6,192 bases of DNA from contig QQUM01000661.1 in assembly GCA_008501545.1 (NCBI GenBank), forward strand, positions 1 to 6,192, in the 5' to 3' direction. The notes beneath the pieces are model-generated. The model did not search any database, was not told the origin of the DNA, and was given only the letters and a program-made list of their open reading frames with translations. Made by a program: the position numbers and the translations under genes. The stretch's first letter is position 1. The number at the start of each line of letters is the position of its first letter. This document shows, in pieces, positions 1-5,636 of the stretch. The stretch is from Calditrichota bacterium. GTDB lineage: Bacteria; Zhuqueibacterota; Zhuqueibacteria; Zhuqueibacterales; Geothermadaptataceae.

Positions 1-502
1 GGTTTTTAGATCAACTTTACGTGACGCCAAAATCATTGCACCGGCAATTCACAGTACAGGCAATAAAACAGCATCGAAACCATTCTCCTATGGTAAGAAG
101 AAAATACTCACCGAAGAACAGGAACTGGGGCAAGAGCTTGATAGCATCACCCACTTCCCGGAACGAAAAGGCTATTTGTGGCTCAAGAGTGATATGCCCT
201 ATGCCGTAAAGATTTTCACCAGGAAGTTGGCTACACCGGAAACTATGGCACAAGTTGATGCCAAAGAGCTACGAATATTCGCCAGGGACAATTCTCTGAC
301 AAACGGTGTTCGAACAGGTGAAATTGAAAAAGAACTGCATAACAAATATGAGCAGCTTAAAAACTTAAAAAAGCACACTTCATCTTCCTTTGCCAGCAAT
401 GTTAAAACAGGAAGCCAAACGGAAGGTCAACAATCACCACAATTGCTTGATCAATTGAAGAAAGCGTATGTGAAGAAAAATAAGCCTCGAGCTGAAAAAT
501 GA
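1..502 (+). CDS. C-terminal end of a probable VirD4/TraG-like coupling ATPase (5'-partial)
   Basis: The reading frame is open from the first bases of the window (codons start at position 2) to TGA at 500-502, so 166 residues of a longer protein are visible. The only candidate internal start, TTG at 176, lies inside continuous coding sequence and is not the true start. Residues about 36-76 contain a 'LTEEQELGQEL' stretch, then 'FPERKGYLWLKS' and 'PYAVKI'. This resembles the end of the TraG/VirD4/TraD ATPase core, where a 'threshold, then glycine, then small hydrophobic strand, then proline-x-lysine-isoleucine' pattern is common. The remaining 90 residues are charged and lysine-rich with a low-complexity linker, typical of variable tails. 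No Walker motif is in view, so the assignment rests on this local resemblance and on the neighbouring replication-relaxation gene, which often accompanies coupling proteins. The stop overlaps the next start (ATGA), which implies translational coupling. Another transfer-associated protein is possible. Confidence 0.5.
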   Translation, partial: VFRSTLRDAKIIAPAIHSTGNKTASKPFSYGKKKILTEEQELGQELDSITHFPERKGYLWLKSDMPYAVKIFTRKLATPETMAQVDAKELRIFARDNSLTNGVRTGEIEKELHNKYEQLKNLKKHTSSSFASNVKTGSQTEGQQSPQLLDQLKKAYVKKNKPRAEK

Positions 503-798
503 AGATCAACAATCTGCTCTTAAATATTGCGAAAACAGCTGGATTAATGTTTCTATTACCAATTTTTGTGCTCTGGGATATCAAACGATTCCACTATTAT
601 CTACGGAGACTGCGATATGCAATCAAGAGTGTTATCAACTGTGGTAATTGTGGTTCACAGATTCCTTTGGTGGGCATGTGGTTGTGTTCCTGTGGTTATC
701 AGTACACCGGCAACTTATTTAAGGTGTGTCCTATTTGTGGTTCACTGCCTGATGTGGTTCGCTGCCCACACTGCGGTGTGACAACCGTTGTTCACTAG
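499..798 (+). CDS. Small membrane-anchored double zinc-ribbon protein
   Basis: This is a 99-residue protein of no family I can name. Residues about 10-26 are hydrophobic and look like one membrane segment, followed by a strongly basic stretch (29-43, with K29, R30, R36, R37, R39, K43). This pattern favours a cytoplasmic C-terminus. The rest carries eight cysteines in four knuckles: C48/C51, C63/C65, C77/C80 and C89/C92. They read as two consecutive zinc ribbons, the first with an unusual CxC second knuckle. The ATG overlaps the stop of the upstream gene in an ATGA arrangement, and the next gene begins 11 bases after its TAG, so it belongs to the same operon as the coupling-like and replication-relaxation proteins. 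A role as a membrane-tethered adaptor that binds DNA or protein during element transfer is a guess from context. Zinc ribbons alone do not separate nucleic-acid binding from protein binding. Confidence 0.75.
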   Translation: MKINNLLLNIAKTAGLMFLLPIFVLWDIKRFHYYLRRLRYAIKSVINCGNCGSQIPLVGMWLCSCGYQYTGNLFKVCPICGSLPDVVRCPHCGVTTVVH

Positions 799-802
799 GT
801 GG
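797..802 (+). promoter_or_regulatory. Ribosome binding site that decides the start of the replication-relaxation gene
   Basis: AGGTGG lies six bases before the ATG at 809. It overlaps the stop codon of the zinc-ribbon gene. The alternative upstream TTG at 788 has no such site, so ATG 809 is the preferred start and the protein is 263 residues long. Confidence 0.6.
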
Positions 803-808
803 TCAAAA

Positions 809-1600
809 ATGCGATTAACAAAACGGGATTTTGACATCATGTGGCGCATCGATCAATGCCGGTGGTTGTCAACCACACAGATTAAACGGGAGTTTTTCAC
901 TGAATCGTCAATGCAGGCGGTGAATAAACGGCTTAAAATACTTACTGATGCAGGATATCTCTATGCCCACCAGCCATCACCTACAGAAGAATGCTACTTC
1001 AGGTTGGCGAGACTGGGCAAAACTGCGTTAATGAACTATAGTGATACCGATAATGATCAAATTCAACTTGTACGTAACTTTCCAAAACAGCTGAAGCATT
1101 TCTCCAGCATCAATGATATTCGCTGGTTTTGTGAAAAATCGATTGCGCAGATTGATGAACAAATGAAGTTCTTTTTCTGTGATTATGAACTCAAAGGCTT
1201 ACTTCAATCGTCAACGATTATTCCTGATGCGCTTTTATGTTTCGAGCAGAAAAATGAAAGTAAAATCACAGAGATGCTCTTTGCAATTGAATACGATGCT
1301 GGTACAGAAAATCCGCGCTACTTTGGACGCGATAAGGTAAAAAAATACCATGAAGAGTATGCCGATGGCAATGCATTGTTCCAGCATTCATACTTTAAAA
1401 TACTTGTGTTTGCAGATACACGACAACGTGTTCTATCATTGTTCAAATCGTCATTGCCGTTTTTAGATGGCAGCTTATCGTTTTATTTCGCAGCACTGGA
1501 TGATTTGCAACAAAGTCAGAATATTTTTGACCGGATTTACATTTCGCAGCGGTGCTTAAAGCATGGAAATGAAAATATTCTGTGTGCGATTCTCGACTAA
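809..1600 (+). CDS. Replication-relaxation family protein (winged-helix, element replication or mobilization)
   Basis: The protein has 263 residues. Residues 3-52 form a winged-helix-like domain: 'LTKRDFDIMWRIDQCRWLS' is followed by 'TTQIKREFF' and then 'VNKRLKILTDAGYLY', the usual recognition helix and wing. Residues 97-110 (H97, N102) and 137-184 fit the rest of the replication-relaxation pattern, with 'IIPDALL' (P139-D140), 'AIEYDAGTEN' (E161, D163, T166, E167) and 'KVKKYHEEY'. Members are found on plasmids and integrative elements of many bacteria and are thought to act in replication or relaxation of the element's DNA; their mechanism is poorly known. The D140 / E161-x-D163 / K176-K179 spacing recalls a PD-(D/E)XK nuclease core, but that is inference. 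The gene follows the zinc-ribbon gene with a ten-base gap and a good ribosome site, so it is probably co-transcribed with it and the coupling-like gene. Confidence 0.72.
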   Translation: MRLTKRDFDIMWRIDQCRWLSTTQIKREFFTESSMQAVNKRLKILTDAGYLYAHQPSPTEECYFRLARLGKTALMNYSDTDNDQIQLVRNFPKQLKHFSSINDIRWFCEKSIAQIDEQMKFFFCDYELKGLLQSSTIIPDALLCFEQKNESKITEMLFAIEYDAGTENPRYFGRDKVKKYHEEYADGNALFQHSYFKILVFADTRQRVLSLFKSSLPFLDGSLSFYFAALDDLQQSQNIFDRIYISQRCLKHGNENILCAILD

Positions 1601-1616
1601 GTGTTGTTTCAAAGTG

Positions 1617-1630
1617 TTGGTGCGCACCAA
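1617..1630. promoter_or_regulatory. Perfect 14-base palindrome, possible operator
   Basis: TTGGTGCGCACCAA equals its own reverse complement and sits in the 108-base gap between two blocks of genes, 79 bases before the next start. It has no loop and no following T-run, so it suits a homodimeric protein-binding site better than a terminator. AT-rich -10-like hexamers lie downstream (TATATG at 1658-1663, TATACT at 1673-1678), but neither has a convincing -35. An element-encoded winged-helix or HTH protein could bind here; this is not shown. Confidence 0.4.
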
Positions 1631-1697
1631 TAGTTTATCGCATTGTATAGCACTGATTATATGAAACTTATATATACTGGCACATCGCTTATTATAC

Positions 1698-1705
1698 AAG
1701 GATGG
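1698..1705 (+). promoter_or_regulatory. Ribosome binding site for the coiled-coil membrane protein
   Basis: AAGGATGG, whose AAGGA core ends six bases before the ATG at 1709, supports that start. It follows the AT-rich stretch 1655-1697, which is the likeliest place for the promoter of the second gene block. Confidence 0.6.
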
Positions 1706-1708
1706 TAA

Positions 1709-2698
1709 ATGGTTGCTTCTAAAAAAATACTGCTTATGACTTTATTGATTGGCTTAACGCTGATTAGCCTGATGGCAGGATTCAATTTCTATGAAACGCT
1801 GTTTGGACTCTCCACTGCGATAATCTGCAGCATCGTTTTCGAGAGCTTGCGACTTGGATGTTTGTGGGGAATCGCTTTGCCTGGTTGGTCATCGAAGGGT
1901 GTCGCGTTACCATTGTATATATTAGTTGCTGGGAGTTGTTCTTTTGCAGCCATTACGCAGTTTCATGCTGAAATCATCGAGCAATATGCTAAAGAACGAA
2001 AGCCATATGAACAAGAAACATCGCGAAGAATTGCTGAAATAAAAAAGGCATATGCAGAACAGGTAAACGTTAAGATTGCAGATTTAGAAGACAGAATGAA
2101 TATCTGTAATCGTAAGCTGGCATCGAATCCGAAATATAGCTACTGGAATAATCGTCTGGATCAATTAAAGGATCAACATGCAAATGCAATCGCAGCACGT
2201 GATAGTTTTCTATTGTACATACCAGTCGAGAAAGTCGATCAATGGATTGCTGCACAAGCTGCTAATCTTGGACTTGACTTTCAGTCTATTTCTATCGGAT
2301 CACAAAATTCTGTTTCTATAACCACAGCCATTCAGGAGTTGTGGGGATTATCCACGATCGATGCGAAGAAAATAGTCAGTGTGATCATCGTAACCACAAC
2401 CGAAGCCGGGATTGTGATGTTGTCATTTGTTCTCGCTTACGGTTTCGTTGGTGCCAAATCACAGCAACCACATCAATCACAACCTGCAGATATACCAATT
2501 GAAATTACTCAAGAATTGATAACGAAATTCAGTCATGATGAGATAAATCAATTCATTCAAAAGTGCCAAACTTCCATTCATAAATATGGAAGGCTGCCCT
2601 ATGCAAGGGAACTCGGAAAAAAACAACGATTGATGAGACAATATCTCATCGATCAAAATATGGATTTGAATGAATTGGTGAAAAACGATGAACAATAA
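1709..2698 (+). CDS. Unrecognised four-helix membrane protein with central coiled coil and HTH-like tail
   Basis: I do not recognise this 329-residue protein. It has three hydrophobic segments near the N-terminus (about 7-25, 32-56 and 65-85), a long charged helical region (88-165, rich in E, K, R, Q and A, probably coiled coil), and a fourth segment (about 222-248). The positive-inside rule (K5, K6) puts the N-terminus inside, the coiled-coil region outside, and the tail 250-329 inside. Segment 2 contains E45 and R48, and segment 4 contains E232; such charges inside membrane helices often have a functional role. After a Q/P/S linker (251-260), the tail has a helix and then 'KYGRLPYARELGKK' and 'RQYLIDQ', which looks like a small helix-turn-helix or primer-protein module. 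The gene starts a new block after the palindrome and overlaps the excisionase-like gene by 11 bases. A role in mating-pair, entry-exclusion or element maintenance functions is possible but unproven. Confidence 0.8.
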   Translation: MVASKKILLMTLLIGLTLISLMAGFNFYETLFGLSTAIICSIVFESLRLGCLWGIALPGWSSKGVALPLYILVAGSCSFAAITQFHAEIIEQYAKERKPYEQETSRRIAEIKKAYAEQVNVKIADLEDRMNICNRKLASNPKYSYWNNRLDQLKDQHANAIAARDSFLLYIPVEKVDQWIAAQAANLGLDFQSISIGSQNSVSITTAIQELWGLSTIDAKKIVSVIIVTTTEAGIVMLSFVLAYGFVGAKSQQPHQSQPADIPIEITQELITKFSHDEINQFIQKCQTSIHKYGRLPYARELGKKQRLMRQYLIDQNMDLNELVKNDEQ

Positions 2699-2897
2699 AA
2701 CTTTTACTGAAACTCGATTGATGACCGCGAAACAGCTTTCCACCTATTTGAGTTTCCCACTTTCAACAATTTATCTCATGGTGGAAAAACGTGAAATCCC
2801 CTTCAAGCGATTTGGAAGAAAATCTATTCGTTTTGATCGCAAGGAGATTGATCAGTGGATCGATAGGCATTATGATAAAAGTTATTATTTGGGGTAA
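2688..2897 (+). CDS. Excisionase-like small HTH DNA-binding protein
   Basis: This 69-residue protein fits the MerR-type/excisionase HTH family (helix_turn_helix domain 17). Residues 11-32 ('LMTAKQLSTYLSFPLSTIY') are the helix-turn-helix. 'IPFKRFGRKSIRFDRKEI' (37-54) is the wing, with the usual 'G-R-K-x-x-R-F' turn, followed by 'DQWI'. In integrative elements such proteins bend DNA at the attachment site and steer the integrase towards excision; some also act as repressors. The ATG overlaps the end of the membrane-protein gene by 11 bases and GGTG lies seven bases upstream. A second ATG at 2721 would still leave the whole HTH but has no ribosome site. It sits 61 bases before the integrase gene, the classical xis-int order, which is the main reason for the excisionase call over a general regulator. 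Confidence 0.75.
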   Translation: MNNKTFTETRLMTAKQLSTYLSFPLSTIYLMVEKREIPFKRFGRKSIRFDRKEIDQWIDRHYDKSYYLG

Positions 2898-2945
2898 AAA
2901 TTGTTGAATCAATTTTCAATTTTATCTATTTTGTTGCAATATCAG

Positions 2946-2952
2946 AAAGGAG
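2946..2952 (+). promoter_or_regulatory. Strong ribosome binding site of the integrase, within a small inverted repeat
   Basis: AAAGGAG ends six bases before ATG 2959, the best Shine-Dalgarno in the window. AAAGG (2946-2950) is followed directly by CCTTT (2953-2957), so the site could pair weakly with the bases just after it. The hairpin would have a loop too tight to form fully, so any effect on translation is speculative. Confidence 0.6.
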
Positions 2953-2958
2953 CCTTTT

Positions 2959-3990
2959 ATGGGTATACGAAAACACCCAAATAGTCCTTTCTGGCATTTT
3001 AAATTCACAGTAAATGGCACAACGGTAACAGGTAGCACAAAAACTAAAAACAAAACACTGGCAAGGCAAATCTATGCCGCAAAAAGAACGGATTTTCTTC
3101 GTGGTAAAAACGATATTCCGAAGATAGAAAAAATATCACTTCCAGAGCTTGCCACTTTGTTTTTAAAATGGTCACAGGCAAATAAAAAATCCTATGCTCG
3201 TGATCGCATACTTGTCAACCATTTGATTAAGTTCTTTGGAAAAAGAAATTGTGATGATATTTCGAGTTTTGATGTTGAACGGTACAAAACTTATCGGATT
3301 AGAAAAGTTTCTCCTTCAACAGTAAATCGAGAAATCGCATGTTTAAGCCGTATGTACACCCTTGGAAAATCATGGCAAAAAGTGTATACGAACCCAGTTA
3401 AAAGTGTACAAAAGTTTAAAGAACCGAAAAAAAGCTTTCGCTGGTGGTCCGAAGATGAAATTGAAAAAGTGCTAAATGCTTGTCAAACGGATTACATGAA
3501 GGCGATAGTTCTAGTGGGTATCAACACAGGCATGAGGATTGACGAAATTTTAAATTTACAATGGAACGACATCGATTTTCAGGAAAAATACATCACAATC
3601 CAGGAATCAAAAAACGGTGAATACCGCAAAGTGCGGATGAATGCAATGGCAATAGATGCCATTAATTCTATGAGAAAGCGAGGGAAATATGTGTTTTCCC
3701 ATAGGAATGGCAAGCGCATTAAGCGAATTAATCGAGGCTTTTCAAACCTCGTCACGCGTGCAAAAATTGCACATTCGACTCCGCATGTAATGCGGCATAC
3801 CTTTGCCAGTCATTTGACCATGCTTGGTGTAGATCCGCATACGATCATGGAACTTGGAGGTTGGAAATCTCTTGATATGGTACTGAGATACAGTCATCTC
3901 GCTCCTGAACACAAACAGCATGCAGTGGACGGTTTGGCAAATCGGTATCAGAATCGGATAAGTCTTGCTGACAGAAAGCAAGATAATTAA
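2959..3990 (+). CDS. Tyrosine recombinase, element integrase
   Basis: The protein has 343 residues, a normal length for a phage/ICE integrase. Residues 1-45 look like an arm-type DNA-binding domain (strands 'FWHFKFTVNG' and 'TTVTGSTKTKN', then a helix). Residues 60-150 are the helical core-binding domain (SAM-like). Residues 160-330 are the catalytic domain. All active-site residues are present: R193 in 'TGMRIDEI', K218 in the beta-hairpin 'ESKNGEYRKV', H276 and R279 in 'HVMRH', W302 in 'GGWKSLDMV' and the nucleophile Y311 in 'LRYSHL'. The enzyme is therefore predicted to be active, cutting and rejoining DNA through a 3'-phosphotyrosine. Its gene ends 37 bases before the truncated tRNA-Arg, placing int beside its attachment site. 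A strong AAAGGAG ribosome site supports ATG 2959. Xis-type control by the upstream gene is likely. It may have its own promoter in the AT-rich 2898-2945 gap. Confidence 0.95.
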   Translation: MGIRKHPNSPFWHFKFTVNGTTVTGSTKTKNKTLARQIYAAKRTDFLRGKNDIPKIEKISLPELATLFLKWSQANKKSYARDRILVNHLIKFFGKRNCDDISSFDVERYKTYRIRKVSPSTVNREIACLSRMYTLGKSWQKVYTNPVKSVQKFKEPKKSFRWWSEDEIEKVLNACQTDYMKAIVLVGINTGMRIDEILNLQWNDIDFQEKYITIQESKNGEYRKVRMNAMAIDAINSMRKRGKYVFSHRNGKRIKRINRGFSNLVTRAKIAHSTPHVMRHTFASHLTMLGVDPHTIMELGGWKSLDMVLRYSHLAPEHKQHAVDGLANRYQNRISLADRKQDN

Positions 3991-3999
3991 TTGTTTTTG

Positions 4000-4019
4000 C
4001 TTTTGTTGTGCCACAAAAG
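4000..4019. repeat. Inverted repeat beside the attachment site
   Basis: CTTTTGT (4000-4006) and ACAAAAG (4013-4019) are perfect 7-base arms around a 6-base loop, ten bases after the integrase stop. No T-run follows on either strand, so a classic terminator is unlikely. Because it sits just inside the element end, eight bases before the tRNA identity begins, it could be a recombinase, excisionase or host-factor binding site. Confidence 0.4.
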
Positions 4020-4027
4020 TGAAAATA

Positions 4028-4069
4028 TTCCTAAACCATGCGCCCCAGGTTCGATTCCTGGTAGGGGCA
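4028..4069 (+). pseudogene. 3' half of tRNA-Arg(CCU), cut in the anticodon loop
   Basis: The 42 bases fold as the 3' half of a tRNA. TT is followed by a CCT anticodon (4030-4032) and two A residues, completing a seven-base anticodon loop with U33 in place. Then come the 3' anticodon-stem strand ACCAT (4035-4039), a five-base variable region, a T-arm CCAGG / TTCGATT / CCTGG (4045-4061), the acceptor strand TAGGGGC (4062-4068) and discriminator A at 4069. No CCA is encoded. The bases that should form the 5' anticodon stem (4023-4027, AAATA) do not pair with ACCAT, and no D-arm or GCCCCTA acceptor strand lies upstream, so this is not a working tRNA. The CCU anticodon, with U33 before it and AA after it, supports arginine; bacterial Arg-CCU tRNAs have closely similar T-arms. 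Confidence 0.85.
4028..4069 (+). other. Element attachment site, right junction (attR/attL type) in tRNA-Arg(CCU)
   Basis: The break in tRNA identity falls at the 5' edge of the anticodon loop, one of the standard crossover places used by tyrosine integrases on tRNA genes. The exact crossover cannot be placed within the shared 42 bases. The logic of integration predicts a matching copy that completes an intact tRNA-Arg at the left end of the element, outside the window. The integrase lies at this distal end and not next to the restored tRNA. Confidence 0.75.
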
Positions 4070-4138
4070 CTTTCCCAACAATTTATTGCATTTGGTCGCT
4101 CAAAATGTGAAAGTTTAAACTAAACTCTTGAACCGACT

Positions 4139-5404
4139 ATGCTGCGAATTCCCATGCTGGTTCGATTTTGCGCTTATGGTTTCTTGAAAAACCAGCGATA
4201 TTTCGAACCATTTTTTGTACTAGCTCTCCTTGAGAAAAATCTCACTTTTTTCCAGATTGGTATTCTATTTTCATTCCGAGAATTCATGATAAATATCGTG
4301 GAAATCCCATCGGGAAGTTTTGCCGATATTTATGGCCGCCGTCGTTCAATGCTCATCTCATTCTTCGCATATATTTTAAGCTTTTTCATCTTCGGGAGTA
4401 TGGATCATTATTCGTTACTGTTCGTCGCTATGTTTTTTTATGCAATTGGCGATGCATTTCGTTCCGGCACACACAAATCCATGATTTTTTCTTATCTTCG
4501 AATAAACGGCAAGCAAGATCAGCGTTTAACCTACTATGGTACAACCCGTTCGTGGAGCAAAATGGGCTCGGCACTTTCTGCAATAATTTCAGGATTTTTT
4601 GTATATTATTTTCAGGCATATGCTTTCATTTTTTATTTTTCCTGTATCCCATATATGATCAACGTTTTAAACCTTCTTACCTATCCCGCCGAACTCAATG
4701 GAAAAATGCCAGAAAAAGGTCCAGTAATCCATGTTTTTAAACATACGAAAAATGCATTGAGAGAAATATTCAAAACGACGGCTTTACGCAATCTCATTTA
4801 CGAATCAATGGGATTCGATGGTGTCTTTAGCACCATGAAGGAATACCTTCAACCCGCATTGAAAGCACTTGCCATCGGCATGCTAATGCATGCTTCTCTT
4901 CTTAAAAATCTGACAGATATTCAAAAATCTGTGATTTTGATCGTCCCGGTATATACGCTACTTTTCCTAACTTCTGCATGGATTAGCCGAAATGCTCAGA
5001 AAATAATCACAACTTTGGGAAACGAAAATATCGCTGCACTAATATCCTGGGGCTTCTTTTTAATTTTCTCAGTCACATTAACCATTGCAGGTTTTGCCGG
5101 AATCCTGTGGTTTGTTGCATTGGCTTTTGTCCTCATGTACAGTCTGCAAAATCTCTGGCGACCATTTTTGTTAAGCCGTCTGGATAGCTGTTCAAAAGAA
5201 CAACATGGAGCAACCATCCTTTCGATTGAAAGCCAATCCAGACGTGTAGTGACAGTTGTTTTGGCTCCTTTACTGGGCTATGGTTTTGATGCATTAAAAA
5301 CTGGACAAACCGATATGGAATATGCGCTTGTGGGTATCCTGGGAATCGTGAGTTCAATTCTATTTTTAAGTAAAGGTTTGATTAAATTTAAAAATCAGAT
5401 CTAA
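4139..5404 (+). CDS. Major facilitator superfamily transporter
   Basis: This is a 421-residue polytopic inner-membrane protein, the normal length for a 12-helix MFS carrier that drives solute or drug movement with an ion gradient. The signature loop between helices 2 and 3 is clear: G59-S-F-A-D63-I-Y-G66-R67-R68-R69. 'GDAFRSGTHKSMI' (104-116) follows at the helix 4 region, a pattern seen in several uncharacterised MFS groups. Hydrophobic segments continue to the C-terminus, with a hydrophilic central loop around 183-210. The substrate cannot be read from sequence. The ATG at 4139 has no convincing Shine-Dalgarno; ATG 4154 is an alternative and the frame is closed upstream by TAA at 4121. It lies 69 bases after the tRNA fragment, so before integration it was probably just downstream of the intact tRNA-Arg. 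Element insertion has replaced everything upstream of 4028, possibly including its promoter. Confidence 0.88.
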   Translation: MLRIPMLVRFCAYGFLKNQRYFEPFFVLALLEKNLTFFQIGILFSFREFMINIVEIPSGSFADIYGRRRSMLISFFAYILSFFIFGSMDHYSLLFVAMFFYAIGDAFRSGTHKSMIFSYLRINGKQDQRLTYYGTTRSWSKMGSALSAIISGFFVYYFQAYAFIFYFSCIPYMINVLNLLTYPAELNGKMPEKGPVIHVFKHTKNALREIFKTTALRNLIYESMGFDGVFSTMKEYLQPALKALAIGMLMHASLLKNLTDIQKSVILIVPVYTLLFLTSAWISRNAQKIITTLGNENIAALISWGFFLIFSVTLTIAGFAGILWFVALAFVLMYSLQNLWRPFLLSRLDSCSKEQHGATILSIESQSRRVVTVVLAPLLGYGFDALKTGQTDMEYALVGILGIVSSILFLSKGLIKFKNQI

Positions 5405-5580
5405 TCGACAATCTCCAAACAAAAAATCTATAAAAATTAGAGATTAATTTACGCATCAATTATGTCTATCCCCTACTCTATTATATCTATTTGGATAAAA
5501 GGGTTGAGAATGCTGGGGACTTGCTAAATATCCTGTTTTTCTACACCCAATGAGAACGGATTCTCGCATTTTGATTATAT

Positions 5581-5614
5581 CTTTAGCTACGAAATGATAT
5601 CGTTCATGCTAAAG
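5581..5614 (+). promoter_or_regulatory. Imperfect hairpin in the leader of the secreted-protein gene
   Basis: CTTTAGC (5581-5587) pairs perfectly with GCTAAAG (5608-5614), and inside it ACGA (5589-5592) pairs with TCGT (5600-5603), giving an interrupted 11-base-pair stem. It stands 12 bases before the ribosome site of the next gene. No T-run follows, so a leader structure or operator is likelier than a terminator. The rest of the gap 5405-5580 is AT-rich with no gene that I can support. Confidence 0.35.
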
Positions 5615-5625
5615 AAAATTAATTC

Positions 5626-5635
5626 AGGAGCTCCT
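5626..5635 (+). promoter_or_regulatory. Ribosome binding site inside a 10-base palindrome
   Basis: AGGAGCTCCT is a perfect palindrome whose left half is the Shine-Dalgarno AGGAG, six bases before ATG 5637. The anti-Shine-Dalgarno half directly follows it. As a hairpin it has no loop, so intramolecular pairing would be poor. Pairing between two transcripts or chance are alternatives. Confidence 0.5.
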
Positions 5636-5636
5636 T

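Larger units (their letters stand above)
1..4069 (+). mobile_element. Right-hand end of an integrated conjugative or mobilizable element (left end outside the window)
   Basis: This stretch holds a coupling-ATPase-like tail, a zinc-ribbon membrane protein, a replication-relaxation-type protein, a coiled-coil membrane protein, an excisionase-like protein and a tyrosine integrase, all on one strand. It stops at the 3' half of a tRNA-Arg gene. Integrase, excisionase and a truncated tRNA together are the usual mark of a tRNA-targeting integrative element. Because only the 3' half of the tRNA is present and its 5' side is replaced by unrelated sequence, the element must lie to the left of the junction and the chromosome to the right. 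The transfer-type genes suggest a conjugative or mobilizable element rather than a prophage: no phage structural gene is visible. The full length and left boundary cannot be seen here. Confidence 0.75.

Noticed and set aside
176..502. A separate 108-residue gene starting at TTG 176
   Set aside because: The frame is open all the way to the left window edge with protein-like sequence, and no ribosome site precedes the TTG, so it is the tail of a longer gene.
788..808. TTG start for the replication-relaxation gene
   Set aside because: It lies inside the zinc-ribbon gene without a ribosome site, while ATG 809 has AGGTGG at the right distance and begins the winged-helix domain.
2904..2919. TTGAA/TTCAA inverted repeat after the excisionase-like gene
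   Set aside because: Five AT-rich pairs in an AT-rich gap; too weak to call a terminator or operator.
3742..4014. Minus-strand ORF over the end of the integrase gene
   Set aside because: It is antisense to a well-supported catalytic domain and has no protein-like features. The other minus-strand frames in the window are rejected for the same reason.
5410..5445. Terminator after the MFS gene (AATCTC/GAGATT, with a shorter TCTA/TAGA pair inside)
   Set aside because: The stem is short and AT-rich with a 24-base loop, and no T-run follows on the + strand. The minus-strand version has only four base pairs.
5462..5527. Small ORF of 21 codons between the MFS and PKD genes
   Set aside because: It has no ribosome site, no recognisable pattern and very short length.
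5552..5565. GAGAA/TTCTC hairpin as a terminator
   Set aside because: Five base pairs with a four-base loop and no proper T-run; such repeats occur by chance.
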